Shown: positions 46,361-55,815 of the stretch, piece after piece
How positions within the stretch are numbered: position 1 is the first letter of the stretch
Layout of the letters: each line of letters starts with the position of its first letter
Source of the DNA: Poseidonibacter antarcticus
Lineage (GTDB): Bacteria > Campylobacterota > Campylobacteria > Campylobacterales > Arcobacteraceae
DNA length: 64,000 nt
Direction: 5' to 3'
NCBI RefSeq assembly: GCF_003667345.1
Contig: NZ_RCWF01000004.1
Coordinates: forward strand, 61,537-125,536
Notes under the pieces: model-generated
What the model was told of the DNA's origin: nothing
The model's database searches: none
The model's input: only the letters and a program-made list of their open reading frames with translations
Position numbers and translations under genes: made by a program

Positions 46361-46633
46361 TTATTTAGCTCTAATTCCTAATGAAGCAACTAATTCAGTA
46401 AATCCTGCAAAGTCAGTTCTTCTTAAATATTTTAAAAGTCTTTTTCTTTTTCCAACCATTTTTAAAAGTCCACGTCTTGAAGAGTGATCTTGTTTAAAAA
46501 CTTTTAAGTGTTCAGTTAATACTGAAATTTGTTTAGTTAATAAAGCAATTTGTACTTGTGCTGAACCTGTATCACCGTCTTTTTTTGCGTATTGTGCAAC
46601 TATTTCTTTTTTTAAGTCCTGATCTAAAGCCAT
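46361..46633 (-). CDS. rpsO: Ribosomal protein S15
   Basis: A 90-residue small-subunit protein that binds 16S rRNA in the central domain early in assembly. The signature [36 protein letters not shown] region (residues about 38-70) is unmistakable. It is a single-gene unit with a strong terminator. The start ATG has AGGAGG 6 bp upstream. Confidence 0.98.
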   Translation of the reverse strand: MALDQDLKKEIVAQYAKKDGDTGSAQVQIALLTKQISVLTEHLKVFKQDHSSRRGLLKMVGKRKRLLKYLRRTDFAGFTELVASLGIRAK

Positions 46634-46776
46634 GTTGACCTCCTAATAGGTATATGTAATTTCACTTTATATTTATAAAGTGGTCGCGTATTATATATAA
46701 ATTAACTTTAATCAAGCTTTAACTATTTGTAAAATCATGCTATACTATTTAATCTAAAAAAAAGAAAAGGATATTT

Positions 46777-47424
46777 ATGTTTAATTTACCTGAATTATTA
46801 AAAAATCCTAATAATAAAATTTATAATTTAAGTGAATTTGAAAACTACTCTTTAAAAGAAGCCAATGAATTAATAGAAAATGAGGAATATGAATACTGCT
46901 TATTTGCTATTTGGAATGCTGTAATTATAAATATTCAAAGAAGAATAGAAAAGTTTGGTATTAAAAATCTATATATTGTAATTGATAATAAAGATAATTT
47001 TAATGAAAATGCATCAACATTAAAAGATAGATGGATAAATGTTAATGAATACAAAACAATAGATTATGCAAAAAATTTAAATATTATTAATCATATAACA
47101 CATGATATTATAACTACTCTTTATTGGATGAAATCTAATAATAATGAACAGAACCATATACAAATAGATGAAAATGAGATTTATGCTATTACATATTTAT
47201 TAGAAAAACATCTATTTTTAAAAGAGTTTAAAATTGACCAAAGAATTAATAAAACAAATATACAAAGTAATTTTAAACGTAGAGAAGAGGATAGATATAA
47301 TGACTTAAATCTTGTACCTCTAACACATCAAGAACTACTTTTAAGGTCAAAAATCAAAGTCTTTGAAAAAGAACAAAATAATGAAGAAAGTAAAACTCCA
47401 TCATTAATAGATAAGTATTGTTAA
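46777..47424 (+). CDS. Hypothetical protein, helical, unrecognised
   Basis: A 215-residue soluble protein with no signal peptide or membrane helix. It is strongly acidic and Asn-rich. The segment SLKEANELIENEEYEYCLFAIWNAVIINIQRR (about 27-58) looks like a long amphipathic helix pair, slightly like HEPN-type proteins. The C-terminus (NQHIQIDENEIYAITYLLEK onwards) is also helical. AAAAGG and an extended -10 (TGCTATACT) precede the start. It stands alone between rpsO and moaA. I cannot assign a function. Confidence 0.8.
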   Translation: MFNLPELLKNPNNKIYNLSEFENYSLKEANELIENEEYEYCLFAIWNAVIINIQRRIEKFGIKNLYIVIDNKDNFNENASTLKDRWINVNEYKTIDYAKNLNIINHITHDIITTLYWMKSNNNEQNHIQIDENEIYAITYLLEKHLFLKEFKIDQRINKTNIQSNFKRREEDRYNDLNLVPLTHQELLLRSKIKVFEKEQNNEESKTPSLIDKYC

Positions 47425-47446
47425 ATACTTAATCTATTATTGTCTA

Positions 47447-48418
47447 TCATCCACCTGTTTCATAAAATGCTCTACTTGAAACTTCATTATCATCTTTTAC
47501 AGACCATTTATTTTTTTCAGGTTTACCAGCTAGCACTTTTTTCAAAATTGCAACTGCTTCATCTATATTATCATTTCTTACTGCATCCTTAATACTCATT
47601 GCATCTTCAAAATATAAACAAGGAATCAAGTAACCTTCTGCTGTAAGTCTTATTCTATTACAAGCCGAACAAAAGTCGTCTTTATGAGGTTCTATAATAC
47701 CAAATTGGTAACCATCTTCTAATTCATAATATTGTGCAGGTGAGCTTGTATCTCTTGGTATTGTTTTAACAATTTTATATTTTCTTGAAATAATTTCTTT
47801 CATTTCATCAGAATTTAAACCCTTAGCACCCTCTTTTGCATGATGATTTTCCATAAATTCAATAAATCTAATAATATAACCACGTTCTTTACAAAAATCT
47901 AAAACCTCAACAATGTCTTGGTCATTTATTCCTTTTATTGGAACACAGTTTATTTTGATTTTTAAACCTGCATCATCGGCTGCTTGAATACCTTTTAATA
48001 CTGTTGGTAAAACATTTTTTTGAGCGATTTTTGCAGCTACATCAGCTCTCATACTATCTAATGAAATATTTATTCGTTTTAGCCCTGCATCTTTTAACTT
48101 TTGTGCTGCATTTGGAAGTAAAAATGCATTTGTTGTTAAAGCTAAATCTATATCATTTTTATAGTCAAAAATCATTTTAAGAAAAGTGTCTAAACCTTCT
48201 CTTAATAATGGTTCACCACCTGTTATTCTAACTTTTTTAATACCTTCATCTATTGATGCTTTTATAAATTTAAATAAATCTTCGTATGAAAGTAAGTTTT
48301 CTTTTGGGACCCATGAAAAAGGTTTTTCAGGCATACAATACTGACATCTAAAATTACATCGCTCTGTAACTGATACTCTTAAATAATCATGTTTTCTACC
48401 ATATCCATCTATTAACAT
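47447..48418 (-). CDS. moaA: GTP 3',8-cyclase (molybdenum cofactor biosynthesis)
   Basis: A 323-residue radical-SAM enzyme for the first step of molybdopterin synthesis. The N-terminal cluster motif is C21-x3-C25-x2-C28 in [11 protein letters not shown]. The C-terminal cluster has [19 protein letters not shown]. The chain ends YETGG, the GG tail needed for activity. It is likely under its own promoter and is not next to other moa genes here. Confidence 0.97.
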   Translation of the reverse strand: MLIDGYGRKHDYLRVSVTERCNFRCQYCMPEKPFSWVPKENLLSYEDLFKFIKASIDEGIKKVRITGGEPLLREGLDTFLKMIFDYKNDIDLALTTNAFLLPNAAQKLKDAGLKRINISLDSMRADVAAKIAQKNVLPTVLKGIQAADDAGLKIKINCVPIKGINDQDIVEVLDFCKERGYIIRFIEFMENHHAKEGAKGLNSDEMKEIISRKYKIVKTIPRDTSSPAQYYELEDGYQFGIIEPHKDDFCSACNRIRLTAEGYLIPCLYFEDAMSIKDAVRNDNIDEAVAILKKVLAGKPEKNKWSVKDDNEVSSRAFYETGG

Positions 48419-48477
48419 ATTTTTTCCTTATCTTCTTAACTTACAAGAGTAATATAATTTAACTTAAAAAGGTCAAA

Positions 48478-49395
48478 TTAATTTAACCTTTTCCACGCTT
48501 CTTCTAAGCTATCAACTCTTTGTGCAAAAACTAAATATAATGCAATATTAAATTTAGCAAGTTTTAAAATCTCTTCATCAGGATTTTTAACAATTTCCAA
48601 GGCTTCTTCTAATGTAATATTTTCATAAGTTTTATCATAAGAGATTCCAAAATCTTTTAAATCAAAAGGAAATTCAACTATTTCGCCATTTACTTCTTTC
48701 CAATATTTACCATTTTTAAATACTTCAGGACTTCCTTCACTAGCTTTTACTACTAAAACTTCTTTGTAATACTTTTTAAATATTGCTAGGTATTTTTGTA
48801 CATAAGGTTTATGAAATGCTGTTGTAACTCCATATTCACTTGAAGCTGGATTTAGTAATTTCTCAACTGTATTAAAAACAGTTCTTAAACCTAACTCATG
48901 TCTTAAAGGTGTAATATCACTTAATTCTTTTAAGTACTCTGCTCTATTGAAGAAATGAACATACTCTTTTATATCCAATGCTTCAAATACTTGTTTTGTA
49001 GTTAAACCATTTTTTGCAGGTTGTAATAAATCACCTGATATTACTAAGTGTAATTCTTTTATATCTTTATTATTTTTATGAAACTCTTTTAATATATTTT
49101 CATATAAAGGAAATAAAAATGGATTGTTTGTTCTTCCATCAAATGAATAACCTAGTTCTATTGAGTTTTCTACTTTTGTAAATTTCATATATTTTTTAAG
49201 TGCTTTTACACATGCTATTAATTCAGGATTTGTTTCAAGTTTAGTTCTCCATCCAATTAAAAATGCACCCATTTGGCTTTGTGTAACTTTATTTTCTAAA
49301 ATAGATTCGACTGCATCAATTACTTCATCTTCTTCTAATTCTCTATTTCCTTTAGGACCTGTTCCTACTGCTTTTATATATTTTTTAAAATTCAT
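48478..49395 (-). CDS. Anthranilate phosphoribosyltransferase-like protein (TrpD2/YbiB family)
   Basis: A protein of about 305 residues with the glycosyltransferase family 3 fold. It begins MNFKKYIKAVGTGPKGNREL and contains GYSFDGRTNNPFLFPLY and EYGVTTAFHKPYV. The classic PRPP loop of TrpD (GTGGD) is not present; KGNREL and SFDGR stand where the nucleotide-binding loops would be. YbiB-like proteins bind nucleic acids rather than making tryptophan. I use the ATG at 49395, which has AAGG 8 bp upstream. The longer reading from 49437 would start with TTG without a site. Confidence 0.8.
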   Translation of the reverse strand: MNFKKYIKAVGTGPKGNRELEEDEVIDAVESILENKVTQSQMGAFLIGWRTKLETNPELIACVKALKKYMKFTKVENSIELGYSFDGRTNNPFLFPLYENILKEFHKNNKDIKELHLVISGDLLQPAKNGLTTKQVFEALDIKEYVHFFNRAEYLKELSDITPLRHELGLRTVFNTVEKLLNPASSEYGVTTAFHKPYVQKYLAIFKKYYKEVLVVKASEGSPEVFKNGKYWKEVNGEIVEFPFDLKDFGISYDKTYENITLEEALEIVKNPDEEILKLAKFNIALYLVFAQRVDSLEEAWKRLN

Positions 49396-49593
49396 TATAA
49401 ATACCTTATTCTTATTTAATTTAATAATTTTGTGCAAGCATATTATAGAGTTGCTTAAAAAAACAATTATAAAGTAGAGTTTTTTTACCTATACTTAAAC
49501 CATGGAGTTATTGATTTAGATACAATACTTTTAAAAAAATAGAATTTAATTACATTTAATAAAAAAGAAATATTTATATAAGGATATAAAAAA

Positions 49594-50325
49594 ATGGGAA
49601 AAGTATATTTAACAGGAGCAGGTCCTGGAGCAATTGATTTAATGACAGTAAAAGCTGCAAGAATGATTACTCAAGCTGATATTATCATATATGATAGATT
49701 AGCAAATCCAAAAATATTAGAAACAGCAAAAAAGGATTGTGAATTAATTTATGTAGGAAAACAAAAAGGTAAGCATTCTGTTCCACAAGATCAAATAAAT
49801 GAACTTATTTATCAAGCAGCACTTAAACATGAAAAAGTTGTAAGACTAAAAGGTGGTGATCCTTTTGTATTTGGTCGTGGTGGTGAAGAAGCAATTTTTC
49901 TTTTTAATAAGGGAATAAAATTTGAAATAATCCCAGGTATTACATCTGCTATTTCTGTACCTGCTTATGCTGGAATTCCAGTAACACATAGAGGTGTTAC
50001 AACATCATTTAGAGTAGTAACAGGTCATGAATCACCAAATAAAAAAATATCTCAAATAGAATGGGAAAGTTTTTTAAATGATGAAACATTAGTTTTTTTA
50101 ATGGGCTTTCATAATATTGGACTTATTACTAAAAATTTAATGGAACATGGTAAAAGAAGAGATTATCCCTGTGCTGTAATATCAAAAGGCTCAACACCTG
50201 ACCAAGAAGTTGTAGTTTCAACTTTAGAAAATATTGTTGAAGACTCTTTAAATATGCCAACACCTGCAATTATAGTTGTAGGAGAAGTTGTTAAATTAAG
50301 AGAAAAAATAAAGTGGACATATTAG
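49594..50325 (+). CDS. cobA: Uroporphyrinogen-III C-methyltransferase
   Basis: A 243-residue SAM-dependent enzyme that methylates uroporphyrinogen III twice to precorrin-2, leading to sirohaem or B12. The motifs GAGPGAIDLMTVKAARMI, IYDRLANPKIL, VGKQKGKHSVPQDQIN and RLKGGDPFVFGRGGEE are all present. It lacks the CysG-type oxidase/chelatase domain. It is a single gene with an AAGGAT site 8 bp before the ATG. Confidence 0.96.
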   Translation: MGKVYLTGAGPGAIDLMTVKAARMITQADIIIYDRLANPKILETAKKDCELIYVGKQKGKHSVPQDQINELIYQAALKHEKVVRLKGGDPFVFGRGGEEAIFLFNKGIKFEIIPGITSAISVPAYAGIPVTHRGVTTSFRVVTGHESPNKKISQIEWESFLNDETLVFLMGFHNIGLITKNLMEHGKRRDYPCAVISKGSTPDQEVVVSTLENIVEDSLNMPTPAIIVVGEVVKLREKIKWTY

Positions 50326-50393
50326 TTCTTAAATTGCATATAAATTATCTATTAGTTTCATAAATATTCAAATTGTTTAAATTTTAAACAACT

Positions 50394-50427
50394 TTGCTAT
50401 GCAATTGCTACAATTAGGCTATACAAT
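50394..50427 (+). promoter_or_regulatory. GCTA-repeat promoter of the amino-acid ABC operon
   Basis: TTTGCTATGCAATTGCTAC (GCTA at 50396 and 50407), 10 bp, then TACAAT (50422-50427). This is the same layout as the six PQQ-locus promoters, although the spacer bases differ. A third GCTA starts 11 bp further on (50418), so three half-sites are in phase. Confidence 0.5.
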
Positions 50428-50456
50428 TATTACAGACAAAAAAAAAGGATTAAAAA

Positions 50457-51473
50457 ATGAAATTTTTAAAAACTGCGTCATTATCTGTAGTTGCTATAGC
50501 TTTATCTTCAAGTCTTGCATCAGCAGATACATTAGATTCAATCAAAAGTAAAGGTACGCTTAGTTGTGGTGTTTCAACTGGTATTGCAGGTTTCTCTGCT
50601 ACTGATTCTAGTGGTCAATGGAAAGGGATAGATGTTGATATGTGTAAAGCTGTTGCATCTGCTGTTTTTGGTGATGCTTCAAAAGTAAAATATGTTCCTT
50701 TAACTGCAAAAGAAAGATTTACAGCTCTTCAAAGTGGTGAAATTGATATGCTATCAAGATCTACTACTTGGACTAATACTAGAGATACATCTTTAGGTTT
50801 AAACTTTGCAGGTGTAAATTATTATGATGGGCAAGGTTTCCTTATTTCTACAAAAATTGGTGTAGATTCAGCATTAGAGCTTGACGGTGCAACAGTTTGT
50901 ATTCAAGCAGGAACAACAACTGAATTAAACTTAACTGATTATTTCAAAGCTAATAAAATGACATATAAACCAATTACTTATGATACATCTGGACAAACAA
51001 TTGAAGGATTTAAATCAGGTCGTTGTGATGTTGTAACTTCAGATGCTTCTCAATTATATGGACTAGTATTAAAAGTAAAAGATCCAAGTACAGTAAAAGT
51101 ACTTCCTGAAATTATTTCAAAAGAACCTTTAGGACCTGTTGTTAGACAAGGTGATGACAAATGGTTTAATATTGTTAAATGGACACATATTGCAATGTTA
51201 AATGCAGAAGAAATGGGTATTACTCAAGCAAATGTTGATACTATGAAAAATAGTAAAAACCCTAATATCCAAAGATTACTAGGTGAATCTGGTGAAGCTG
51301 GTAAAAACTTAGGATTAGACGCTAAATGGGCATATAACATTATAAAAAATGTTGGTAACTACGGTGAATCATTTGATAGAAATGTAGGAAAAGGTTCTCC
51401 ACTTAAAATTGATAGAGGTTTAAATAAACTTTGGAATCAAGGTGGTCTTCAATATGGAGCACCAATTAGATAA
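50457..51473 (+). CDS. aapJ: General L-amino-acid ABC transporter substrate-binding protein (AapJ)
   Basis: A 338-residue periplasmic receptor. Signal peptide about 1-23. The fold has SIKSKGTLSCGVSTGIAGFSA, then GIDVDMCKAVASAVFGDA and AGTTTELNLTDYF, typical of AapJ/BztA proteins that bind many L-amino acids. It is the first gene of a four-gene operon. A terminator-like palindrome after it probably makes the receptor more abundant than the membrane parts. Confidence 0.94.
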   Translation: MKFLKTASLSVVAIALSSSLASADTLDSIKSKGTLSCGVSTGIAGFSATDSSGQWKGIDVDMCKAVASAVFGDASKVKYVPLTAKERFTALQSGEIDMLSRSTTWTNTRDTSLGLNFAGVNYYDGQGFLISTKIGVDSALELDGATVCIQAGTTTELNLTDYFKANKMTYKPITYDTSGQTIEGFKSGRCDVVTSDASQLYGLVLKVKDPSTVKVLPEIISKEPLGPVVRQGDDKWFNIVKWTHIAMLNAEEMGITQANVDTMKNSKNPNIQRLLGESGEAGKNLGLDAKWAYNIIKNVGNYGESFDRNVGKGSPLKIDRGLNKLWNQGGLQYGAPIR

Positions 51474-51503
51474 TAAGTATTTTATATAATATTCATCTAA
51501 TAC

Positions 51504-51533
51504 AAAAAAGGGGAATTTAAATTCCCCTTTTTT
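51504..51533 (+). terminator. Intra-operon terminator or attenuator after aapJ
   Basis: A perfect 30-bp palindrome: six A, four G, AATTT / AAATT, four C, six T. It lies 31 bp after the aapJ stop codon and 18 bp before the permease start. It probably stops most transcripts after the binding-protein gene. Confidence 0.8.
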
Positions 51534-51550
51534 AATGATAAGGCAAAGAA

Positions 51551-52735
51551 ATGAAAAAATACAAGAAAACCCCTCAACCGCAGGTTGCATTTTATAACAA
51601 TCCCGAAAACAGGGCAATTATCTATCAAGTACTAGCATTAGTACTTATCTTCTTATTAACATATTTTGTAATAAATAATATGTTTATAAATATTGAAAAA
51701 CGTGGGATTAATACAGGATTCGATTTTTTAAATAGCGAAGCTGGTTTTGGAATCTTACAATCACTAATTCCTTATGACGAATCTGATACACATGGAAAAG
51801 TATTTATTGTAGGACTTTTAAATACAATTTTAGTTTCTGTGATTGGTATTATATTTGCAACAATAATTGGACTTTTAGTTGGTGTTGGAAGACTATCAAA
51901 AAACTTTATGGTTTCTAAATTATCTTTAGTTTATGTAGAAACTTTTAGAAATATTCCAATTTTATTACAAATTCTATTTTGGTATAATGTTGTATTAGCC
52001 TCACTACCAAGTCCTAAACAAAGTATCTCATTTTTTGATTCTATTTTCTTTAATAATCGTGGACTTTATATTCCAAGACCTATATTAGAAAGTGGATTTA
52101 CAGCTGTTATAATTGCATTTATAATTGCAATAGTTTCTGTAATATATCTAAAAAAATGGGCTGATAAAAGACATGATGAAACAGGTCAAGATTTTCCTTT
52201 ATTTTGGGTTTCTATTGGTATTTTAATAAGTGCTCCAACTTTAGTATTCTTTTTAAGTGGCACTCCTGCTACATTAGAATATTCAGTATTCAAAGGATTT
52301 AACTTTAATGGTGGATGGACTTTAATTCCTGAACTTCTAGCACTTGCTTTTGCACTTAGTATCTATACTGCAACATATATCGCAGAAGCAGTTCGTGCTG
52401 GTATTGAAGCAGTACCTCAAGGTCAAAAAGAAGCTGCTAGTGCTTTAGGATTAAAAGATAGTACAATTTTGAAAAAAGTAGTATTACCACAAGCACTTAG
52501 AGTTATTATTCCTCCTGTAATTAACCAATATCTTAACTTAATAAAAAACTCCTCACTTGCAACTGCAATAGGATATCCTGAGTTAGTAACAGTTTTTTCA
52601 GGAACTTCACTAAATCAAGTTGGTCAAGCAGTAGAAATTATTTTAATGACAATGGCTGTTTATTTAACATTAAGTATTCTCATCTCCATATTGATGAATT
52701 ACATAAATTCTAGAATGCAAATAAAGGAGCGATAA
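51551..52735 (+). CDS. aapQ: General L-amino-acid ABC transporter permease (AapQ)
   Basis: A 394-residue inner-membrane protein with about eight helices. The extra central region of the AapQ/BztB type makes it longer than ordinary His/Glu permeases. The coupling loop reads IEAVPQGQKEAASALGL and the end of the transport domain reads VVLPQALRVIIPPVINQYL. It works as a heterodimer with AapM, encoded 1 bp downstream with AAGGAG before it. Confidence 0.93.
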   Translation: MKKYKKTPQPQVAFYNNPENRAIIYQVLALVLIFLLTYFVINNMFINIEKRGINTGFDFLNSEAGFGILQSLIPYDESDTHGKVFIVGLLNTILVSVIGIIFATIIGLLVGVGRLSKNFMVSKLSLVYVETFRNIPILLQILFWYNVVLASLPSPKQSISFFDSIFFNNRGLYIPRPILESGFTAVIIAFIIAIVSVIYLKKWADKRHDETGQDFPLFWVSIGILISAPTLVFFLSGTPATLEYSVFKGFNFNGGWTLIPELLALAFALSIYTATYIAEAVRAGIEAVPQGQKEAASALGLKDSTILKKVVLPQALRVIIPPVINQYLNLIKNSSLATAIGYPELVTVFSGTSLNQVGQAVEIILMTMAVYLTLSILISILMNYINSRMQIKER

Positions 52736-52736
52736 G

Positions 52737-53816
52737 ATGGCAATTTATGAAAAATTAGAAGCTAAACCAGCTCCTTTAGGAACAAAAGGATTGATTCATT
52801 GGGCTAAAGAGAATTTATTCTCTTCAATTCTTAGTTCAATATTAACAATACTTTCTGTATATCTTCTTTATGTAACTATTCCTCCATTATTGGATTGGTT
52901 GATTTTTGATGCAACTTGGAGTGGGACAAAAGAAGAGATTACAAAAGATGGTGCTAGATGGATTTTTATTATTGAAAAATTCAATCAATTTATTTATGGT
53001 TTCTATCCTGAAGAGTTATATTGGAGACCAAACTTAGCATTAGTAATTTTTGCAGTTTATATTATAATATTTAAAAAAGTTCATAATATTAAAGTAAAAG
53101 TATTTATTCTTATATCTTTTCCTATTATCACATATACTTTAGTATCAGGTGGATTAGGATTAGAAGTTGTTGAAACAGAAAAATGGGGAGGATTACTTCT
53201 TACTATTATTGTAGCATCAGTTGGTATTATTGCATCATTTCCAATAGGGATTTTATTTGCATTAGGTAGACAATCTAATATGCCAATTATTAAAACAATA
53301 TCTGTTATTTATATAGAATTTATTAGAGGTGTACCTTTAATTACCTTACTATTTATGTCTTCAGTAATTTTACCACTATTTTTTCCAGAGGGAATGGATT
53401 TTGATAAATTATTAAGAGCATTAATTGGTATTACATTATTTCAAGCTGCATATATAGCAGAAGTTGTAAGAGGTGGACTACAAGCTATTCCTAAAGGTCA
53501 ATATGAAGCTGCTGATGCAATGGGCTTGAGTTATTGGCAATCAATGGGATTAATTGTTCTTCCACAAGCACTTAAAATATCAATTCCAAATATAGTTGGT
53601 TCATTTATTTCACTATTTAAAGATACGACTTTAATTTTAATTATTGGATTATTCGATGTATTAGCAATGGTTACATTAACCAATAGTGATACAGACTGGT
53701 TAGGATTTGAAACAGAAGGTTATGTTTTTGTAACAATGATATATTGGATAATTTGTTTTAGTATGTCAAGATACGCTAAATCAATTGAAGATAAATTTAA
53801 TACAAATCACAAATAG
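52737..53816 (+). CDS. aapM: General L-amino-acid ABC transporter permease (AapM)
   Basis: A 359-residue partner permease with about seven helices. The coupling loop is [23 protein letters not shown] and the region [13 protein letters not shown] is typical. It begins with a long, hydrophilic N-terminus, as in AapM/BztC. The AAGGAG site is 8 bp before the ATG. It is followed after 20 bp by the ATPase gene. Confidence 0.93.
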   Translation: MAIYEKLEAKPAPLGTKGLIHWAKENLFSSILSSILTILSVYLLYVTIPPLLDWLIFDATWSGTKEEITKDGARWIFIIEKFNQFIYGFYPEELYWRPNLALVIFAVYIIIFKKVHNIKVKVFILISFPIITYTLVSGGLGLEVVETEKWGGLLLTIIVASVGIIASFPIGILFALGRQSNMPIIKTISVIYIEFIRGVPLITLLFMSSVILPLFFPEGMDFDKLLRALIGITLFQAAYIAEVVRGGLQAIPKGQYEAADAMGLSYWQSMGLIVLPQALKISIPNIVGSFISLFKDTTLILIIGLFDVLAMVTLTNSDTDWLGFETEGYVFVTMIYWIICFSMSRYAKSIEDKFNTNHK

Positions 53817-53836
53817 TAAAGAAGATAGGAAAAATT

Positions 53837-54583
53837 ATGAGTGAATTAGAATATATAATAGAAATGAACGAAGTTAATAAATGGTACGGTGATTTTCATG
53901 TACTTAAAGATATTAATTTAAAAGTAAAAAAAGGTGAGAGAGTTGTAATTTGTGGACCATCTGGATCTGGAAAATCTACAACAATTAGATGTATGAATAG
54001 ACTTGAACCTTTTCAAGAAGGTCAAATCATGATTAATGGTTTAGAACTAACTGAAGATGTTAAAAGAATTAGAGAAGTAAGAAAGCATGTTGGAATGGTA
54101 TTCCAACATTTTAATCTTTTTCCTCATCTTTCAATTTTAGAAAATTTGATATTAGCTCCTACTTGGGTTTCAAAGATGCCAAGAAAAGAAGCTATTAAAA
54201 CTGCAATGCATTATTTAGAACGAGTAAAAATTGCAGATCAAGCTGATAAATATCCAAATCAATTATCAGGAGGACAACAACAACGTGTGGCAATTGCTAG
54301 ATGTTTATGTTCAAACCCTGATATTATGCTATTTGATGAACCAACAGCTGCACTTGACCCTGAAATGATTGGTGAAGTACTAGATGTTATGACCGAACTA
54401 GCTGATGATGGAATTACAATGGTTTGTGTAACACATGAAATGGGATTTGCAAAAAAAGTAGCAGATAGAGTAATTTTTATGGATGCAGGTCAAATAATTG
54501 AAGAAAATACTCCTCATGAATTCTTTGATAATCCACAATCAGATAGATTAAAAATGTTCTTAGAACAAATATTAGACCATTAA
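53837..54583 (+). CDS. aapP: General L-amino-acid ABC transporter ATP-binding protein (AapP)
   Basis: A 248-residue ATPase. Walker A is [12 protein letters not shown], the Q-loop is [13 protein letters not shown], the signature is [15 protein letters not shown] and Walker B is [15 protein letters not shown]. Together with AapQ and AapM it powers uptake of a broad range of L-amino acids. It is the last gene of the operon and converges on the type I secretion operon across a shared hairpin. Confidence 0.96.
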   Translation: MSELEYIIEMNEVNKWYGDFHVLKDINLKVKKGERVVICGPSGSGKSTTIRCMNRLEPFQEGQIMINGLELTEDVKRIREVRKHVGMVFQHFNLFPHLSILENLILAPTWVSKMPRKEAIKTAMHYLERVKIADQADKYPNQLSGGQQQRVAIARCLCSNPDIMLFDEPTAALDPEMIGEVLDVMTELADDGITMVCVTHEMGFAKKVADRVIFMDAGQIIEENTPHEFFDNPQSDRLKMFLEQILDH

Positions 54584-54606
54584 AATACTAACTTGAGTCT
54601 TCAAGT

Positions 54607-54640
54607 TTTATATGAACTTCAAAATAGAAGTTCATATAAA
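54607..54640. terminator. Bidirectional terminator between aapP and the secretion operon
   Basis: A perfect 14-bp stem (54607-54620 with 54627-54640) with a 6-nt loop, 2 bp past the membrane-fusion-protein stop codon. Confidence 0.8.
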
Positions 54641-54642
54641 TA

Positions 54643-55815
54643 TTATCTTTCGTGAAAAGCTTCAGAAAATGTTTTTGTAATAGGTTTAGATAAATACGTA
54701 AGAACACTTCTATTCCCTGTAACAATATCTACTTGTGCTGTCATTCCTGGGCTTATATTTATTTTCTTTCCATTTTTTGTATTTAATTGTGTTTTATCTA
54801 AGGCAATAAGTACTCTAAAAAAATACTCTTCACCTTTAGGTGTTTTTTCAACAAGTGTATCAGGACTAATATATGTTACATTCCCATAAAAAACACCATA
54901 AATACTATAATCATAAGCATCAAGTTTAACTGATGCTTTTTGTCCTTGTTTAACAAATGAAATATCTGAAGGACGCATTTTAGCCTCTATTATAAGTTCA
55001 TCTCCAAAAGGTAATAACTCAAGGATTACCTCTCCTGAACGTACGTTTGCTCCTTTTGTAGTAACAATTATATTTTTAACTATTGCATCCATTGGAGAAG
55101 AAATAGATGTACGTTCAAAAATAATAGTTTTATCAGCTAATTCTTGTTCTTTTGTAGATAATTCTTCTTCTGCTTTTGTCATATCTGTTTGAGAATCTTG
55201 AAAATATTTATTACGTGTATTAGATATTTTACCTTTTAACTCTGCAATTTGACGTCTAATTTTTATAATTTCTAAAGCACCTATATCACCATTGTCCAAT
55301 AAAGGAATATTTAAATTAAGTTCTTCTCTTGCTAATTTTAATGACTCATTAAGTGCAGACAAATCATCATTAAGCGCTCTTTGACGTCGACGAAATAATG
55401 CTTTTTGATTTTCTTTGAACTCAGGATACTTATCAAGAGATTTATCAAATATTAATCTTTTCCCATAAACTTCTGCTCTTAAACGTGAAAGATTTGCTTT
55501 TAAAGCTGCTACTTTTGCTTTACTATTTTCATAGGCTGCTTGAGCTTGAGCTTTATCTAGTAAAATAAGATTATCACCTTTTTTTACATGTTCACCTTCT
55601 GTTACATAAATTTGCTCAACAACACCATCAATTGTAGATTGAATCTCTTGTGTTTTTGCAGTAGCAATAACCTGCCCTTGGGCATGAGAAATTTGGTCAA
55701 GATTTGCATAATATGCCCATACTAAAAAAGGTATAATTACTAAGAGTAAAGTACCAAAAGTTATCCATAAAGGATTTATTAGTGGCTTATGAAGTTGATA
55801 TTTTTCTTCTTTCAT
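54643..55815 (-). CDS. Type I secretion membrane fusion protein (HlyD/LapC family)
   Basis: A 390-residue protein with one N-terminal membrane helix (about 20-40), then a lipoyl-like hairpin region and a long periplasmic coiled coil (about 90-220). The C-terminal beta domain includes the family RSGEVILELLPFGDELIIEAKM and the ISPGMTAQVDIVTG-type end. It links the inner-membrane ATPase to the TolC-type channel. The gene overlaps the ATPase gene by 4 bp, and together with the adhesin they form one export operon. Confidence 0.93.
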   Translation of the reverse strand: MKEEKYQLHKPLINPLWITFGTLLLVIIPFLVWAYYANLDQISHAQGQVIATAKTQEIQSTIDGVVEQIYVTEGEHVKKGDNLILLDKAQAQAAYENSKAKVAALKANLSRLRAEVYGKRLIFDKSLDKYPEFKENQKALFRRRQRALNDDLSALNESLKLAREELNLNIPLLDNGDIGALEIIKIRRQIAELKGKISNTRNKYFQDSQTDMTKAEEELSTKEQELADKTIIFERTSISSPMDAIVKNIIVTTKGANVRSGEVILELLPFGDELIIEAKMRPSDISFVKQGQKASVKLDAYDYSIYGVFYGNVTYISPDTLVEKTPKGEEYFFRVLIALDKTQLNTKNGKKINISPGMTAQVDIVTGNRSVLTYLSKPITKTFSEAFHER

